This document shows positions 1 through 5,475 of a stretch of 10,479 nt of DNA, in pieces; positions within the stretch are counted from its first letter, which is position 1, and each line of letters begins with the position of its first letter. Made by a program: the position numbers and the translations under genes. Origin of the DNA: Dehalococcoidia bacterium UBA4060. Lineage in GTDB: Bacteria; Chloroflexota; Dehalococcoidia; GIF9; UBA5629. Under the pieces are notes generated by a model. The model searched no databases and was not told the origin of the DNA. It saw only the letters and a list, made by a program, of their open reading frames with translations. Where the stretch lies: NCBI GenBank assembly GCA_002383665.1, contig DFZI01000081.1:1-10479 (forward strand), read 5' to 3'.

Positions 1-2
1 TG

Positions 3-917
3 GTTGAAAAAAATGACAGAGGAATTGTGGTCAGGGGTGCGAAGGCCCATATCACCGCTGCCGCCTACTGCAACGAGATACTGGTTATACCCTGCCGTGC
101 CATGGGAGAAGAAGACCGGGACTACTCGGTAGCCTTCGCCATACCTGCCAGTACAAAGGGCGTGGTACAGGTGTGCCATCCCATCACCAGTCACCGTAGC
201 AAGTCAGAATTTCCTGTAGACATCCCTGTGAGGAACCATACCGATTCGCTGATTATTTTTGATGATGTGTTTGTGCCATGGGACAGGGTTTTCCTTTGTG
301 GGGAGTGGAAATCTGCTATGCCTCTGGTATATAACTTCGCTTGTCTTCACAGGCATACGGCAGCCAGCTACAGGATTCCATCGGTTGAGGCCATGCTGGG
401 AGCCGCCGTGGCTATGGCAGAATATAACGGCATCAGAGATGTCCCGCATGTCAAAGAGCAGATAACCGACCTTGTTATCTATGTAAATACCCTGAAGTCG
501 CTGGCCCGAGCATCCTGTATTGACTTTGCTACTCACGGAGGCATACCTATTCCTAATCCGGTGTTGACCAACATGGCTAAATACCATTTTGCCTCCAATT
601 TTCACCAATGCATGAAGCTGGTACAGGATATCGCCGGCGGCCTGCTGGTCACAGCACCAACCTTTAAGGATTTTACCAACCCGGAGACAGGCGAATATAT
701 CAGGAAATACCTGGGCGGCAGGGATGGCATCTCTGCGGAGGCCAGAATGCGCATGTTACAGCTTATGCGCAGGATGATGACCGTAGAGAACGAGGTCGTA
801 GCTGTGCATGCCGAGGGCTCATTGCAATCGCAGAGGCTGATGATATACTTTGAATCACTGGCTGAGCAGAAGCTGTATCAGAAAGGTGTGGAAACTGCTG
901 CCGGAATCGTCAGATAA
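3..917 (+). CDS. HpaB / 4-hydroxybutyryl-CoA dehydratase family protein, 5'-truncated by the window edge
   Basis: The frame is open back to the window edge, so the GTG at 27 is internal and the N-terminal part (by family length about 190 residues) is missing. The visible 304 residues carry family motifs: VVRGAKAH (27-50), AMGEEDRDY (102-128), an acidic-aromatic FDDVFVPWDRVFLCGEW block (258-308), HRHTAASYR (348-374), GAAVAMAEYNG (399-431) and QDIAGGLLVTAP (624-659). The family contains the FAD/[4Fe-4S] 4-hydroxybutyryl-CoA dehydratases (AbfD) and reduced-flavin aromatic hydroxylases (HpaB). The overall pattern is closest to the AbfD side by my recollection. However, aligning HRHTAASYR with the AbfD segment HRQSYGGCK keeps the cluster histidine but puts Tyr (codon 369-371) where AbfD has a cluster cysteine, and Ala where AbfD has a catalytic Tyr. 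The substrate is therefore unknown, and annotation as a dehydratase would be unsafe. The gene ends one base before the convergent gene's stop codon. Confidence 0.88.
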   Translation, partial: VEKNDRGIVVRGAKAHITAAAYCNEILVIPCRAMGEEDRDYSVAFAIPASTKGVVQVCHPITSHRSKSEFPVDIPVRNHTDSLIIFDDVFVPWDRVFLCGEWKSAMPLVYNFACLHRHTAASYRIPSVEAMLGAAVAMAEYNGIRDVPHVKEQITDLVIYVNTLKSLARASCIDFATHGGIPIPNPVLTNMAKYHFASNFHQCMKLVQDIAGGLLVTAPTFKDFTNPETGEYIRKYLGGRDGISAEARMRMLQLMRRMMTVENEVVAVHAEGSLQSQRLMIYFESLAEQKLYQKGVETAAGIVR

Positions 918-924
918 CCTATCT
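912..924. other. Small palindrome across the convergent stop codons
   Basis: AGATA-ACC-TATCT is a perfect 5-3-5 inverted repeat that covers both the TAA of the plus-strand gene (915-917) and the TAG of the minus-strand gene (919-921). It has no T-run and is too short to be a convincing terminator. It is the only structure available between the two converging genes. Confidence 0.3.
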
Positions 925-1548
925 CTGCTGTATCGGCGTTCCCAGGTAGAACAGTTTGGTGGCAACATTATCGCCGTTGGCCAGACACAGGTATACCTTC
1001 TCAGAGTTGGGTGAAACTCTGAACTGGAGTGTGCCTGCTTTTATCTCGCCGGCTGTGAAATACTGGTTATAGAAACCTTCACCGCTTCCATTCATGCTGA
1101 GATCCCAGAATACCTGCTTGCTGCTATCCTGCAGACAGAGCCTGTAGATCGTAGTAAATTTCTCATCGCTGATCACATAGCTGAAGCCGAAAGGAAGCGT
1201 CGTGCCTCCCAGGTTACGAATGTTCAGTTGAATTGACACCGTGTCTCTGCTCCACTGGTATTGTTTCAGGGTGTATTCCCAGTTGCTGACCGTCTGTTTT
1301 TCTATTACCGGTGTTGCAGATGTCTCGATAGCAGGCAATGTATCTGAAGCTACAGTTGACTGATTACCTGAGAAGGGCTGCTGGATCATATCACCGGCAT
1401 CCTGAGCCCACTTACGCATGTCGGATTTCAAAGCTGGAAAAGGGCCGGAATCCAAGAAGGTCAGGATGATTATGAGCACCATGGCGATAAAAATGATCAG
1501 AACTATGGCTCCGCCTATAGACACAGATGTATTTTTAGTTTTACTCAT
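919..1548 (-). CDS. Membrane-anchored hypothetical protein with a DUF4352-like beta-sandwich domain
   Basis: This is a 209-residue protein from ATG at 1548. A longer TTG start at 1611 is possible but would put a non-hydrophobic extension before the anchor. Residues 1-10 are short and polar (MSKTKNTSVS), and residues 11-32 are a continuous hydrophobic segment (IGGAIVLIIFIAMVLIIILTFL), so the topology is probably N-in with the rest outside the membrane. Residues about 35-85 are a Ser/Thr/Pro-rich linker. Residues about 88-203 alternate in a beta pattern (WEYTLKQYQW, VSIQLNIRNLGG, AGTLQFRVSP, KVYLCLANGD), which resembles the immunoglobulin-like DUF4352 extracytoplasmic sandwich. That assignment rests on pattern only. 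The ribosome site is weak, with no GGAGG before the ATG. It lies 86 bp downstream of tRNA-Gly on the same strand and could be read from that promoter. Function is unknown. Confidence 0.75.
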   Translation of the reverse strand: MSKTKNTSVSIGGAIVLIIFIAMVLIIILTFLDSGPFPALKSDMRKWAQDAGDMIQQPFSGNQSTVASDTLPAIETSATPVIEKQTVSNWEYTLKQYQWSRDTVSIQLNIRNLGGTTLPFGFSYVISDEKFTTIYRLCLQDSSKQVFWDLSMNGSGEGFYNQYFTAGEIKAGTLQFRVSPNSEKVYLCLANGDNVATKLFYLGTPIQQR

Positions 1549-1634
1549 GATTGTTATTAATAAGAGGTTATAACAAAATCTTGCGGCAGGCAAAAGGCCT
1601 TCAGCAATCAAAGTGGCTATATTTATTTATACAA

Positions 1635-1709
1635 TGGAGCGGGAGACGGGATTCGAACCCGCGACACCCTGCTTGGAGGGCAGGAACTCTTCCGCTGAGT
1701 TACTCCCGC
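1635..1709 (-). tRNA. tRNA-Gly (anticodon TCC), CCA encoded
   Basis: Read on the minus strand the cloverleaf is complete. The acceptor stem GCGGGAG pairs with CTCCCGC, and the D arm is ACTC/GAGT. The anticodon stem is CCTGC/GCAGG and the T arm is GCGGG-TTCGAAT-CCCGT. The discriminator is T, followed by an encoded CCA (1635-1637). The seven-base anticodon loop is CCTCCAA, giving anticodon TCC for glycine codons GGA/GGG. The base at position 33, almost always U in elongator tRNAs, is C here. Position 10 is A paired with T25 rather than the usual G. Everything else is regular, and a strong promoter lies just upstream, so I call it an expressed gene and not a relic. Confidence 0.93.
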
Positions 1710-1723
1710 GATACGATTGGGTT

Positions 1724-1752
1724 ATTGTAATACCAGCCTTACACGTTGTCAA
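1724..1752 (-). promoter_or_regulatory. Sigma-70-type promoter of tRNA-Gly
   Basis: On the minus strand the -35 box TTGACA (1752-1747) is followed by a 17 bp spacer and the -10 box TACAAT (1729-1724). Transcription would start near 1717, about 8 bases before the mature tRNA 5' end at 1709. The perfect -35 box and ideal spacing support high expression, as expected for a tRNA gene. Confidence 0.85.
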
Positions 1753-1822
1753 AGCCAACCCGGTTAAAAAGCCTGTCTGACAAAAAGGTAGATTGGAGTT
1801 TGATTCATATCGGGTCTGATGC

Positions 1823-1851
1823 TTGACATTGTCATAATGGCAGCATATTAT
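1823..1851 (+). promoter_or_regulatory. Sigma-70-type promoter with an internal palindrome
   Basis: The -35 box TTGACA (1823-1828), a 17 bp spacer and the -10 box TATTAT (1846-1851) predict a start near 1857, giving a 5' leader of roughly 28 bases before ATG 1885. The palindrome TGACA-T-TGTCA (1824-1834) overlaps the -35 box, a position where a bound repressor would block polymerase. The box is directly visible. The operator role is inference. Confidence 0.82.
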
Positions 1852-1884
1852 AAAGTCAATGAAAGAGTGAATGGGGGTGAATTT

Positions 1885-2208
1885 ATGGCAAATGATCAGT
1901 ATGCCGGCAGACCTTATGAAGATCAGGAATTGCTATCGATAGATCGCCTCAGGAGGGCGGTCATGAACAGGATTATCGAAAGGGCTGAGGCTCTGATGGA
2001 TGAAGAGTTCCCGCTAAGGGATGAAAGGCTTGAGCAGCTCTTTGTTGAAGAGTGGAAAAGAGCCATGATTGCCGTAAGGAATTCCCCCCAGGCTAAAGAA
2101 GCGTATAAGAAGTGGTTGGAATCCAAGATGATCGGTATGCTGGATGCGCAGATCAAGGAGGACCGGGAACAGCTTAATTCAATGGGTGTGCAGGATAAGA
2201 GCCTGTAG
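1885..2208 (+). CDS. Hypothetical 107-residue acidic helical protein
   Basis: I start at ATG 1885 because GGGGGTGA (1873-1880) is a near-perfect ribosome site 4 bases upstream, and because the promoter at 1823-1851 would lie inside any longer version. The protein is MANDQYAGRP to GVQDKSL. It is rich in Glu, Asp, Arg and Lys, has no hydrophobic segment or signal peptide, and is probably cytoplasmic. Helical stretches are likely at residues 14-42 (LLSIDRLRRAVMNRIIERAEALMDE), 46-67 and 69-100. There are no cysteines or recognisable catalytic motifs. I do not recognise a family. A helical adaptor or small DNA- or protein-binding partner would fit but is not shown. It ends just ahead of a strong hairpin, and the next gene on the same strand is also a small charged helical protein. 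Confidence 0.78.
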   Translation: MANDQYAGRPYEDQELLSIDRLRRAVMNRIIERAEALMDEEFPLRDERLEQLFVEEWKRAMIAVRNSPQAKEAYKKWLESKMIGMLDAQIKEDREQLNSMGVQDKSL

Positions 2209-2228
2209 ACCCGTGCTGAGTGTATAAT

Positions 2229-2261
2229 TAAGGAGGAGAGATAGCCTATTTCTCCTCCTTA
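2229..2261 (+). terminator. Strong stem-loop: probable terminator of the 107-residue gene, or leader hairpin of the next gene
   Basis: TAAGGAGGAGA (2229-2239) pairs with TCTCCTCCTTA (2251-2261). The inner bases G-ATA / TAT-T extend the helix to about 15 pairs around a GCC loop. It lies 21 bases after the stop codon at 2208. The T-run that should follow is poor (TTAGTTTAA), so intrinsic termination is not certain. A TATAAT at 2223-2228 just in front raises the alternative that transcription of the next gene starts here and carries the hairpin as its 5' end. The left arm contains AGGAGG, a ribosome-site sequence hidden in the stem. Confidence 0.65.
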
Positions 2262-2285
2262 TTAGTTTAATGACGGACAAGTGAT

Positions 2286-2534
2286 ATGACCGAGAAAAAA
2301 GAAGTCGACAAAAGGTACGAAGAAGCTGAAAAACAGCTGGACAAGATTGCACAGATGGAAAAACGGCTCGAGATGATGTACAAGCGCATCGATCAGCTCG
2401 ATACCATGGTTTCGACTCTCATCGAACGTGTCATGCGCAAACCGGTAATCACTATCGAGATCACTTGCCCCAAATGCGGCAGTAATATTAACGTATCGCT
2501 GTCGGGCAATGCCAGGATCTCTACCAAGGGCTGA
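2286..2534 (+). CDS. Small coiled-coil protein with a single CPKC zinc-knuckle motif
   Basis: The protein has 82 residues. Residues 1-50 form one long amphipathic helix with heptad-like spacing of Leu, Ile and Met (EKQLDKIAQMEKRLEMMYKR then IDQLDTMVSTLIERVM), typical of a coiled coil. A short beta strand (VITIEI, 54-59) is followed by CPKCG at 61-65 and a polar tail. A classic zinc ribbon has two CxxC pairs and only one is here, so metal binding would need dimerisation, which the coiled coil could supply. The ribosome site before ATG 2286 is weak (GGACAAG). It has no membrane segment and is likely cytoplasmic. I do not recognise a named family. It may share a transcript with the 107-residue gene upstream if the hairpin at 2229-2261 does not terminate fully. 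Confidence 0.72.
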   Translation: MTEKKEVDKRYEEAEKQLDKIAQMEKRLEMMYKRIDQLDTMVSTLIERVMRKPVITIEITCPKCGSNINVSLSGNARISTKG

Positions 2535-2583
2535 TTTCCTGCTTTCTTTAACACCGCCATGTATTTCATTAACTCAGGCCCGT

Positions 2584-2612
2584 TTGACGGCGGGTATGTG
2601 CATTGGTAAAAT
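2584..2612 (+). promoter_or_regulatory. Sigma-70-type promoter of tRNA-Val
   Basis: TTGACG (2584-2589), a 17 bp spacer and TAAAAT (2607-2612) place the transcription start near 2619, about 6 bases before the tRNA 5' end. Confidence 0.8.
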
Positions 2613-2624
2613 GGCATGCTGGAC

Positions 2625-2700
2625 GGGCGGTTAGCTCAGTGGTTAGAGCGCTGCGTTGACATCGCAGAGGTCATTGGTTCAAGTCCATTACCGCCCACCA
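2625..2700 (+). tRNA. tRNA-Val (anticodon GAC), CCA encoded
   Basis: The acceptor GGGCGGT pairs with ACCGCCC, and the D arm is GCTC/GAGC. The anticodon stem CTGCG/CGCAG encloses loop TTGACAT, giving anticodon GAC with a normal U33. The variable region is AGGTC, the T arm is ATTGG-TTCAAGT-CCATT with one T-T mismatch position, the discriminator is A, and CCA is encoded at 2698-2700. It reads valine codons GTC/GTT. Its 3' end marks the left border of the accessory stretch, as is common for integration hot spots, but I found no repeat of the tRNA 3' end further right. Confidence 0.95.
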
Positions 2701-2720
2701 ACTCGATTAAATTTTGGGAT

Positions 2721-2978
2721 TTAGCGGTAAATATCTCTGCGGTGACCAATTTTCACTACCCAGACCGTGAGTTCGTCATCCTGGATTGAATATATGATGC
2801 GGTATCTGCCTTGGCGAACACGATATATTTCCTGATCAGATAATTTTTCACAATTGTTAGGACGTGGCTCATTTGTTAGCGAATCTATACGTTGGAGAAT
2901 TTTCTTCGTATCTTTTTTAGGTATCTTTTTAAAATCTTTTTCAACCGATGCTTTGAAATAGATTTTATATAATGCCAT
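2721..2978 (-). CDS. RelE/ParE-family type II toxin
   Basis: The 85-residue protein has the full RelE/ParE layout. It begins with a beta strand (ALYKIYFKASVEKDF, 2-16), then two helices rich in Lys/Arg (17-36). The C-terminal sheet reads KLSDQEIYRVRQGRYRIIYSI (45-65) and LTVWVVKIGHRRDIYR (70-85). The block YRVRxGxYRIIY plus IGHRRDIY is the family signature, and K45, R53, R55, R58, R60, H79-R81 and Y84 supply the usual basic and aromatic RNA-contacting residues. A ribosome-dependent mRNA interferase is likely, but ParE-type gyrase poisons share the fold and cannot be excluded. The start codon overlaps the antitoxin 3' end by 14 bases, so translation is probably coupled. The stop lies 20 bp from tRNA-Val. 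Length and motifs suggest it is intact. Confidence 0.9.
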   Translation of the reverse strand: MALYKIYFKASVEKDFKKIPKKDTKKILQRIDSLTNEPRPNNCEKLSDQEIYRVRQGRYRIIYSIQDDELTVWVVKIGHRRDIYR

Positions 2979-3198
2979 CTTGTTTTAGCCTTCGAAGCAT
3001 TTCCTCGTAGCTAATCAAAGGTTCTCTACCTCTTTCTTCAAAGGCTGAAATATCCTCAGCATCCTCCGAAAGCATCAGTCTTACCGCGTTATTGACGATC
3101 TCTGATACTGATCGCGAGATAGCCACTGCTTTTAAACGAAGTGCTTTATGCAAATTCGGTTCCAAATATATAGTTGTGCGTTTGTTCGGATCAGTCAT
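2965..3198 (-). CDS. Ribbon-helix-helix antitoxin partner of the RelE/ParE toxin
   Basis: I choose ATG 3198, which has the ribosome site AGGAGGT 7 bases upstream. A longer frame to 3243 would include that site and the -10 box. The 77-residue protein begins MTDPNKRTTIYLEPNLHKALRLKAVAISRSVSEIVNNAVRLML. Residues 7-13 form the DNA-binding ribbon (RTTIYLE), followed by helix A (14-26) and helix B (30-43), as in CopG/RHH repressors. Residues 44-77 form an acidic then helical tail (EDAEDISAFEERG, YEEMLRRLKQDGII) that should wrap around and neutralise the toxin. The antitoxin comes first and the toxin second with overlap, the standard order. Such pairs usually repress their own promoter, and a palindrome covers the -10 box here. 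Confidence 0.88.
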   Translation of the reverse strand: MTDPNKRTTIYLEPNLHKALRLKAVAISRSVSEIVNNAVRLMLSEDAEDISAFEERGREPLISYEEMLRRLKQDGII

Positions 3199-3222
3199 AA
3201 TAATACCTCCTGAAACATTAAC

Positions 3223-3251
3223 ACTATAACATAGTAGCGTCATAACGTCAA
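3223..3251 (-). promoter_or_regulatory. Promoter and likely autoregulatory operator of the toxin-antitoxin pair
   Basis: On the minus strand TTGACG (3251-3246), a 17 bp spacer and TATAGT (3228-3223) form the promoter. The inverted repeat ACTAT-AAC-ATAGT (3223-3235) covers the -10 box exactly, and a direct repeat CGTCA (3239-3243 and 3246-3250) lies near the -35 box. A ribbon-helix-helix antitoxin would be expected to bind such a short palindrome. The DNA pattern is directly visible. The binding is inference. Confidence 0.78.
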
Positions 3252-3653
3252 ATCATAAAGTGGGAAATATTCATCATTAAAATTGTTTATGAAAAAAGAA
3301 ACTGAAAAACATTGGTCAGAGTAACATCACGTTGATCTGAAAAACAACAGCTTGTTCTGTCATTTTCCCCCTACGAGCAGTTGCTGAAGCGCCGGAATAA
3401 GCTTATTGCTCTCAAACAGGAGTTCGGGAGCTGCCCAGAATGGCCCACCATTGGACTCGAACTTTGTGTTGTGAGTCCTATCTCTGCCTGATATAATTCT
3501 CAACGTTTGGGCAATGGTTGCTCAAATTTTCGAAGCAACTCACGCGGTTTTACAATTAGGCCAAGCTGCAAAAAGTTTGATTTGAGTCCTGATTGCTCGC
3601 TTACTAAAGACTCAGATCGAATTGGCGGATTAAAGTCTGTGGAATCTGAGCGT
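3252..3653. other. Gene-poor interval with a tRNA-like relic
   Basis: About 400 bases without a credible gene. The open frames here (for example on the plus strand from 3507) have no ribosome site and no family resemblance. The first part is A+T rich. Around 3441-3480 there is a tRNA 3'-half look-alike on the minus strand and the inverted repeat GGACTC (3453-3458) / GAGTCC (3473-3478) with a 14-base loop. I see no promoter pair clearly serving the broken peptidase gene downstream. Confidence 0.6.
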
Positions 3654-3657
3654 GGAG
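3654..3657 (+). promoter_or_regulatory. Ribosome binding site of the broken S41 peptidase gene
   Basis: GGAG sits 9 bases before ATG 3667 and marks the original start of the gene, well upstream of the longest remaining open stretch that begins at 3886. Confidence 0.6.
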
Positions 3658-3666
3658 CAGGTGACT

Positions 3667-5152
3667 ATGAAAAGAAAAATAATGTGGATTTGCGTGCTGT
3701 TTGTGGCGATCTTGGCATAACTGGCATTGTGGTTTTTTCTCTGGCCGCAGACAGCACAAAACGACTTCCAGGGGCTTTCCTGGACGCAAGCCTTTGATAA
3801 ACTGTATCAGGAGATAGCTGAGCAGTATGCGTTTACCGAGTGGAAAGGCATCGACTGGGAGAGGCTTTAGGGGCAGTATCGACCGATGATAGAAAAGGCA
3901 CAGGCGGAGAATTGTTTTGATTCATATTATTTGGCGCTCCATGCCTTTTTGAATGAAATACTCGACGGTCATGTACGAGCGGACAACATCGATGAAATCG
4001 ACAACAAGTACATAGGTGGGGGCTTCGGCTTCTCCGTGGAGGAGGTGGAGGATGGCAGAACCATCGTCACATGGGTGGATGAGGCGAGCTCGGCCTGGTC
4101 AGCGGGCCTTCGGCCGGGAGCAGCGCTGACCGAATGGAAGAGCAAACCGAGCAGGGTGGCTGTGGAAGAGGTTTCCACCGCTCTTGCCGGGCCTTCGGCA
4201 ACCGATGAAGGCAGGCAGATTAAAAAGCTCCAGTATTTGACACGTGCACCTATCGGAAACCAGGTGAAAATAGCATGGAGAGGAAAGGGCTCTACGGTAG
4301 TTTCTGACCTTACCCTGATAGCATACGACGACGATGGCTTATCTCTGAAAAAATCTTACCCTAATTCCGTCCTGTCTGATAAGCTGCGCAACCTATATCT
4401 GGGGAAGGATGACTCTTCCCCTGCTCCAAAATCGGTGGTGGAGACACAAATTCTGCAGGGAAACATCTATTATCTCAGGCTCTGGGCTGAGATGGATGCC
4501 GACCTGCAGGGTACCGGAACAGCTCCATCAACCGTGGAATTGGTCCGCCAGGCGGTCAAGCAAGCAAACGAGCAGGGCTGTATAGGAATGATCCTGGACA
4601 TACGTAACAATATGGGTGGACTTGATGAGATGGCCGCTGAAATTTTCGGCTCATTTTATTCAACCAGAAGCTTTTACGAATACCAAAATGCGTATGACCC
4701 GGATACGAATAAATGGATATTGGGTCCCATTGACAATCAGACAGGAGAGATCGGCTTGTATATCAAACCTGCGCATGAGCAGTTTACCGGACACATAATT
4801 GCTTTGATTAACCACAAATGTGTTAGCTCCGGCGAGGGGATCGCTCTCAAAATCAAAAATCTACCGACTGGGGAAACACTGGGCTTTTGGGGAACCAACG
4901 GCTCCTTCGGCCTTGTTGGGGTTGGGCCAGGGGCCAAAATGCCGGGAGGAATCACGGTGTACTGGCCTACGGGACAATCGTTAGACGAGCAAAAAAACTA
5001 TTCAACTGGATAGCAGAAACGATGTCGGCGGTGTCAGTCCTTCGATACGCGTACCTATGACAGAGGAAAATGCTCTTCGAGTTGTGGAGGGCGAGGATGT
5101 TGAACTGCAGGAAGCAATCCGTATACTGGGTGGAGAACCAGAAAACCCATAG
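3667..5152 (+). pseudogene. Broken S41-family (C-terminal processing type) secreted peptidase
   Basis: One continuous gene can be read from ATG 3667 to TAG 5150-5152 with three lesions: TAA at 3718-3720 (codon 18), TAG at 3868-3870 (codon 68), and one extra A in the A7 run at 4991-4997. Dropping one A restores the tail IQLDSRNDVGGVSPSIRVPM to GGEPENP. The N-terminus MKRKIMWICVLFVAILA then LALWFFLW is a signal or anchor segment with the first stop inside it. Next come a helical cap (FDKLYQEIAEQYAFTEWKGIDW), a PDZ-like region (YIGGGFGFSVEEV, about 4006-4300), and the S41 core with GMILDIRNNMGG (4585-4620) and CVSSGEGIAL (4819-4848). The nucleophile is probably Ser at 4825-4827. The usual lysine about 25 residues later is not obvious (GFWGTNGSFG), so the catalytic set may be a variant. 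Between the second stop and the frameshift, 375 codons (3886-5010) stay open, which suggests recent decay. No intact start with a ribosome site precedes them. Confidence 0.82.
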
Positions 5153-5298
5153 TCTTTTCAATATAAGATGAGACTGGTGATGATGTTTATTGCTAATTTG
5201 GGTTGAACTGGAAATAAGCATCTCATGTGATTGACGTATGCAACTGGACATGAACGGCATAAATAACCATAGTTGAGCAAATTAATTTTTGAAAAGAG
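5153..5298. other. Short intergenic stretch, nothing recognised
   Basis: A+T-rich sequence between the peptidase remnant and the recombinase fragment. I see no hairpin with a T-run, promoter pair or coding pattern that I would defend. Confidence 0.4.
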
Positions 5299-5421
5299 TT
5301 AAAATTGCTGAATGCAAGGTGTCACGTCTTTCAGTCCTATCTTCCCTGTCTTCAGAACGTCATACAATCTCTCCAGACGATAACTGAGTTCGGCTACCTC
5401 ACTCGAAAATATTAAGACTCT
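5299..5421 (-). pseudogene. Fragment resembling the C-terminal region of a serine site-specific recombinase
   Basis: On the minus strand, 40 codons ending at TAA 5301-5299 read RVLIFSSEVAELSYRLERLYDVLKTGKIGLKDVTPCIQQF. The stretch ELSYRLERLYDVLKTGKIGLKDV matches, from memory, the coiled-coil segment found after the zinc ribbon in large serine recombinases, where sequences of the form LxRLYDALETGKLxLDDLAPRI are common. A stop codon (5424-5422) precedes it. The frame before it (MITVWQYDIS to LNIFE, 5480-5403) could be its shifted continuation. There is no catalytic domain in the window, so this is a dead remnant at best. It could also be a chance similarity, since the fragment is short. Confidence 0.45.
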
Positions 5422-5475
5422 TTAGAAATGTCCTATAGTTCAACTCATTGGATATGTCATACTGCCATACGGTGA

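Noticed and set aside
1549..1611. Longer version of the membrane-anchored protein from TTG 1611
   Set aside because: It needs a TTG start without a ribosome site and adds 21 residues in front of a typical short N-terminus and anchor. ATG 1548 is simpler.
1555..1634. A terminator behind tRNA-Gly
   Set aside because: Only a 4 bp AGGC/GCCT hairpin is present, with no following T-run on the minus strand, so I do not call it.
3507..3797. A 96-codon plus-strand open frame
   Set aside because: No ribosome site or family resemblance. It overlaps the start of the S41 peptidase remnant in another frame, and that remnant explains the sequence better.
3868..3870. TAG as a pyrrolysine or suppressed codon in the S41 gene
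   Set aside because: A second stop (TAA) and a frameshift in the same gene make decay far more likely than recoding.
3886..5013. A free-standing 375-residue S41 protein
   Set aside because: Its first codon lies in the middle of a helical region that continues in frame upstream through a stop, there is no ribosome site, the signal segment is lost, and its end is a frameshifted tail.
4967..5260. A 97-codon minus-strand open frame
   Set aside because: It overlaps the conserved tail of the peptidase remnant, has no promoter or ribosome site, and its protein has no sensible pattern.
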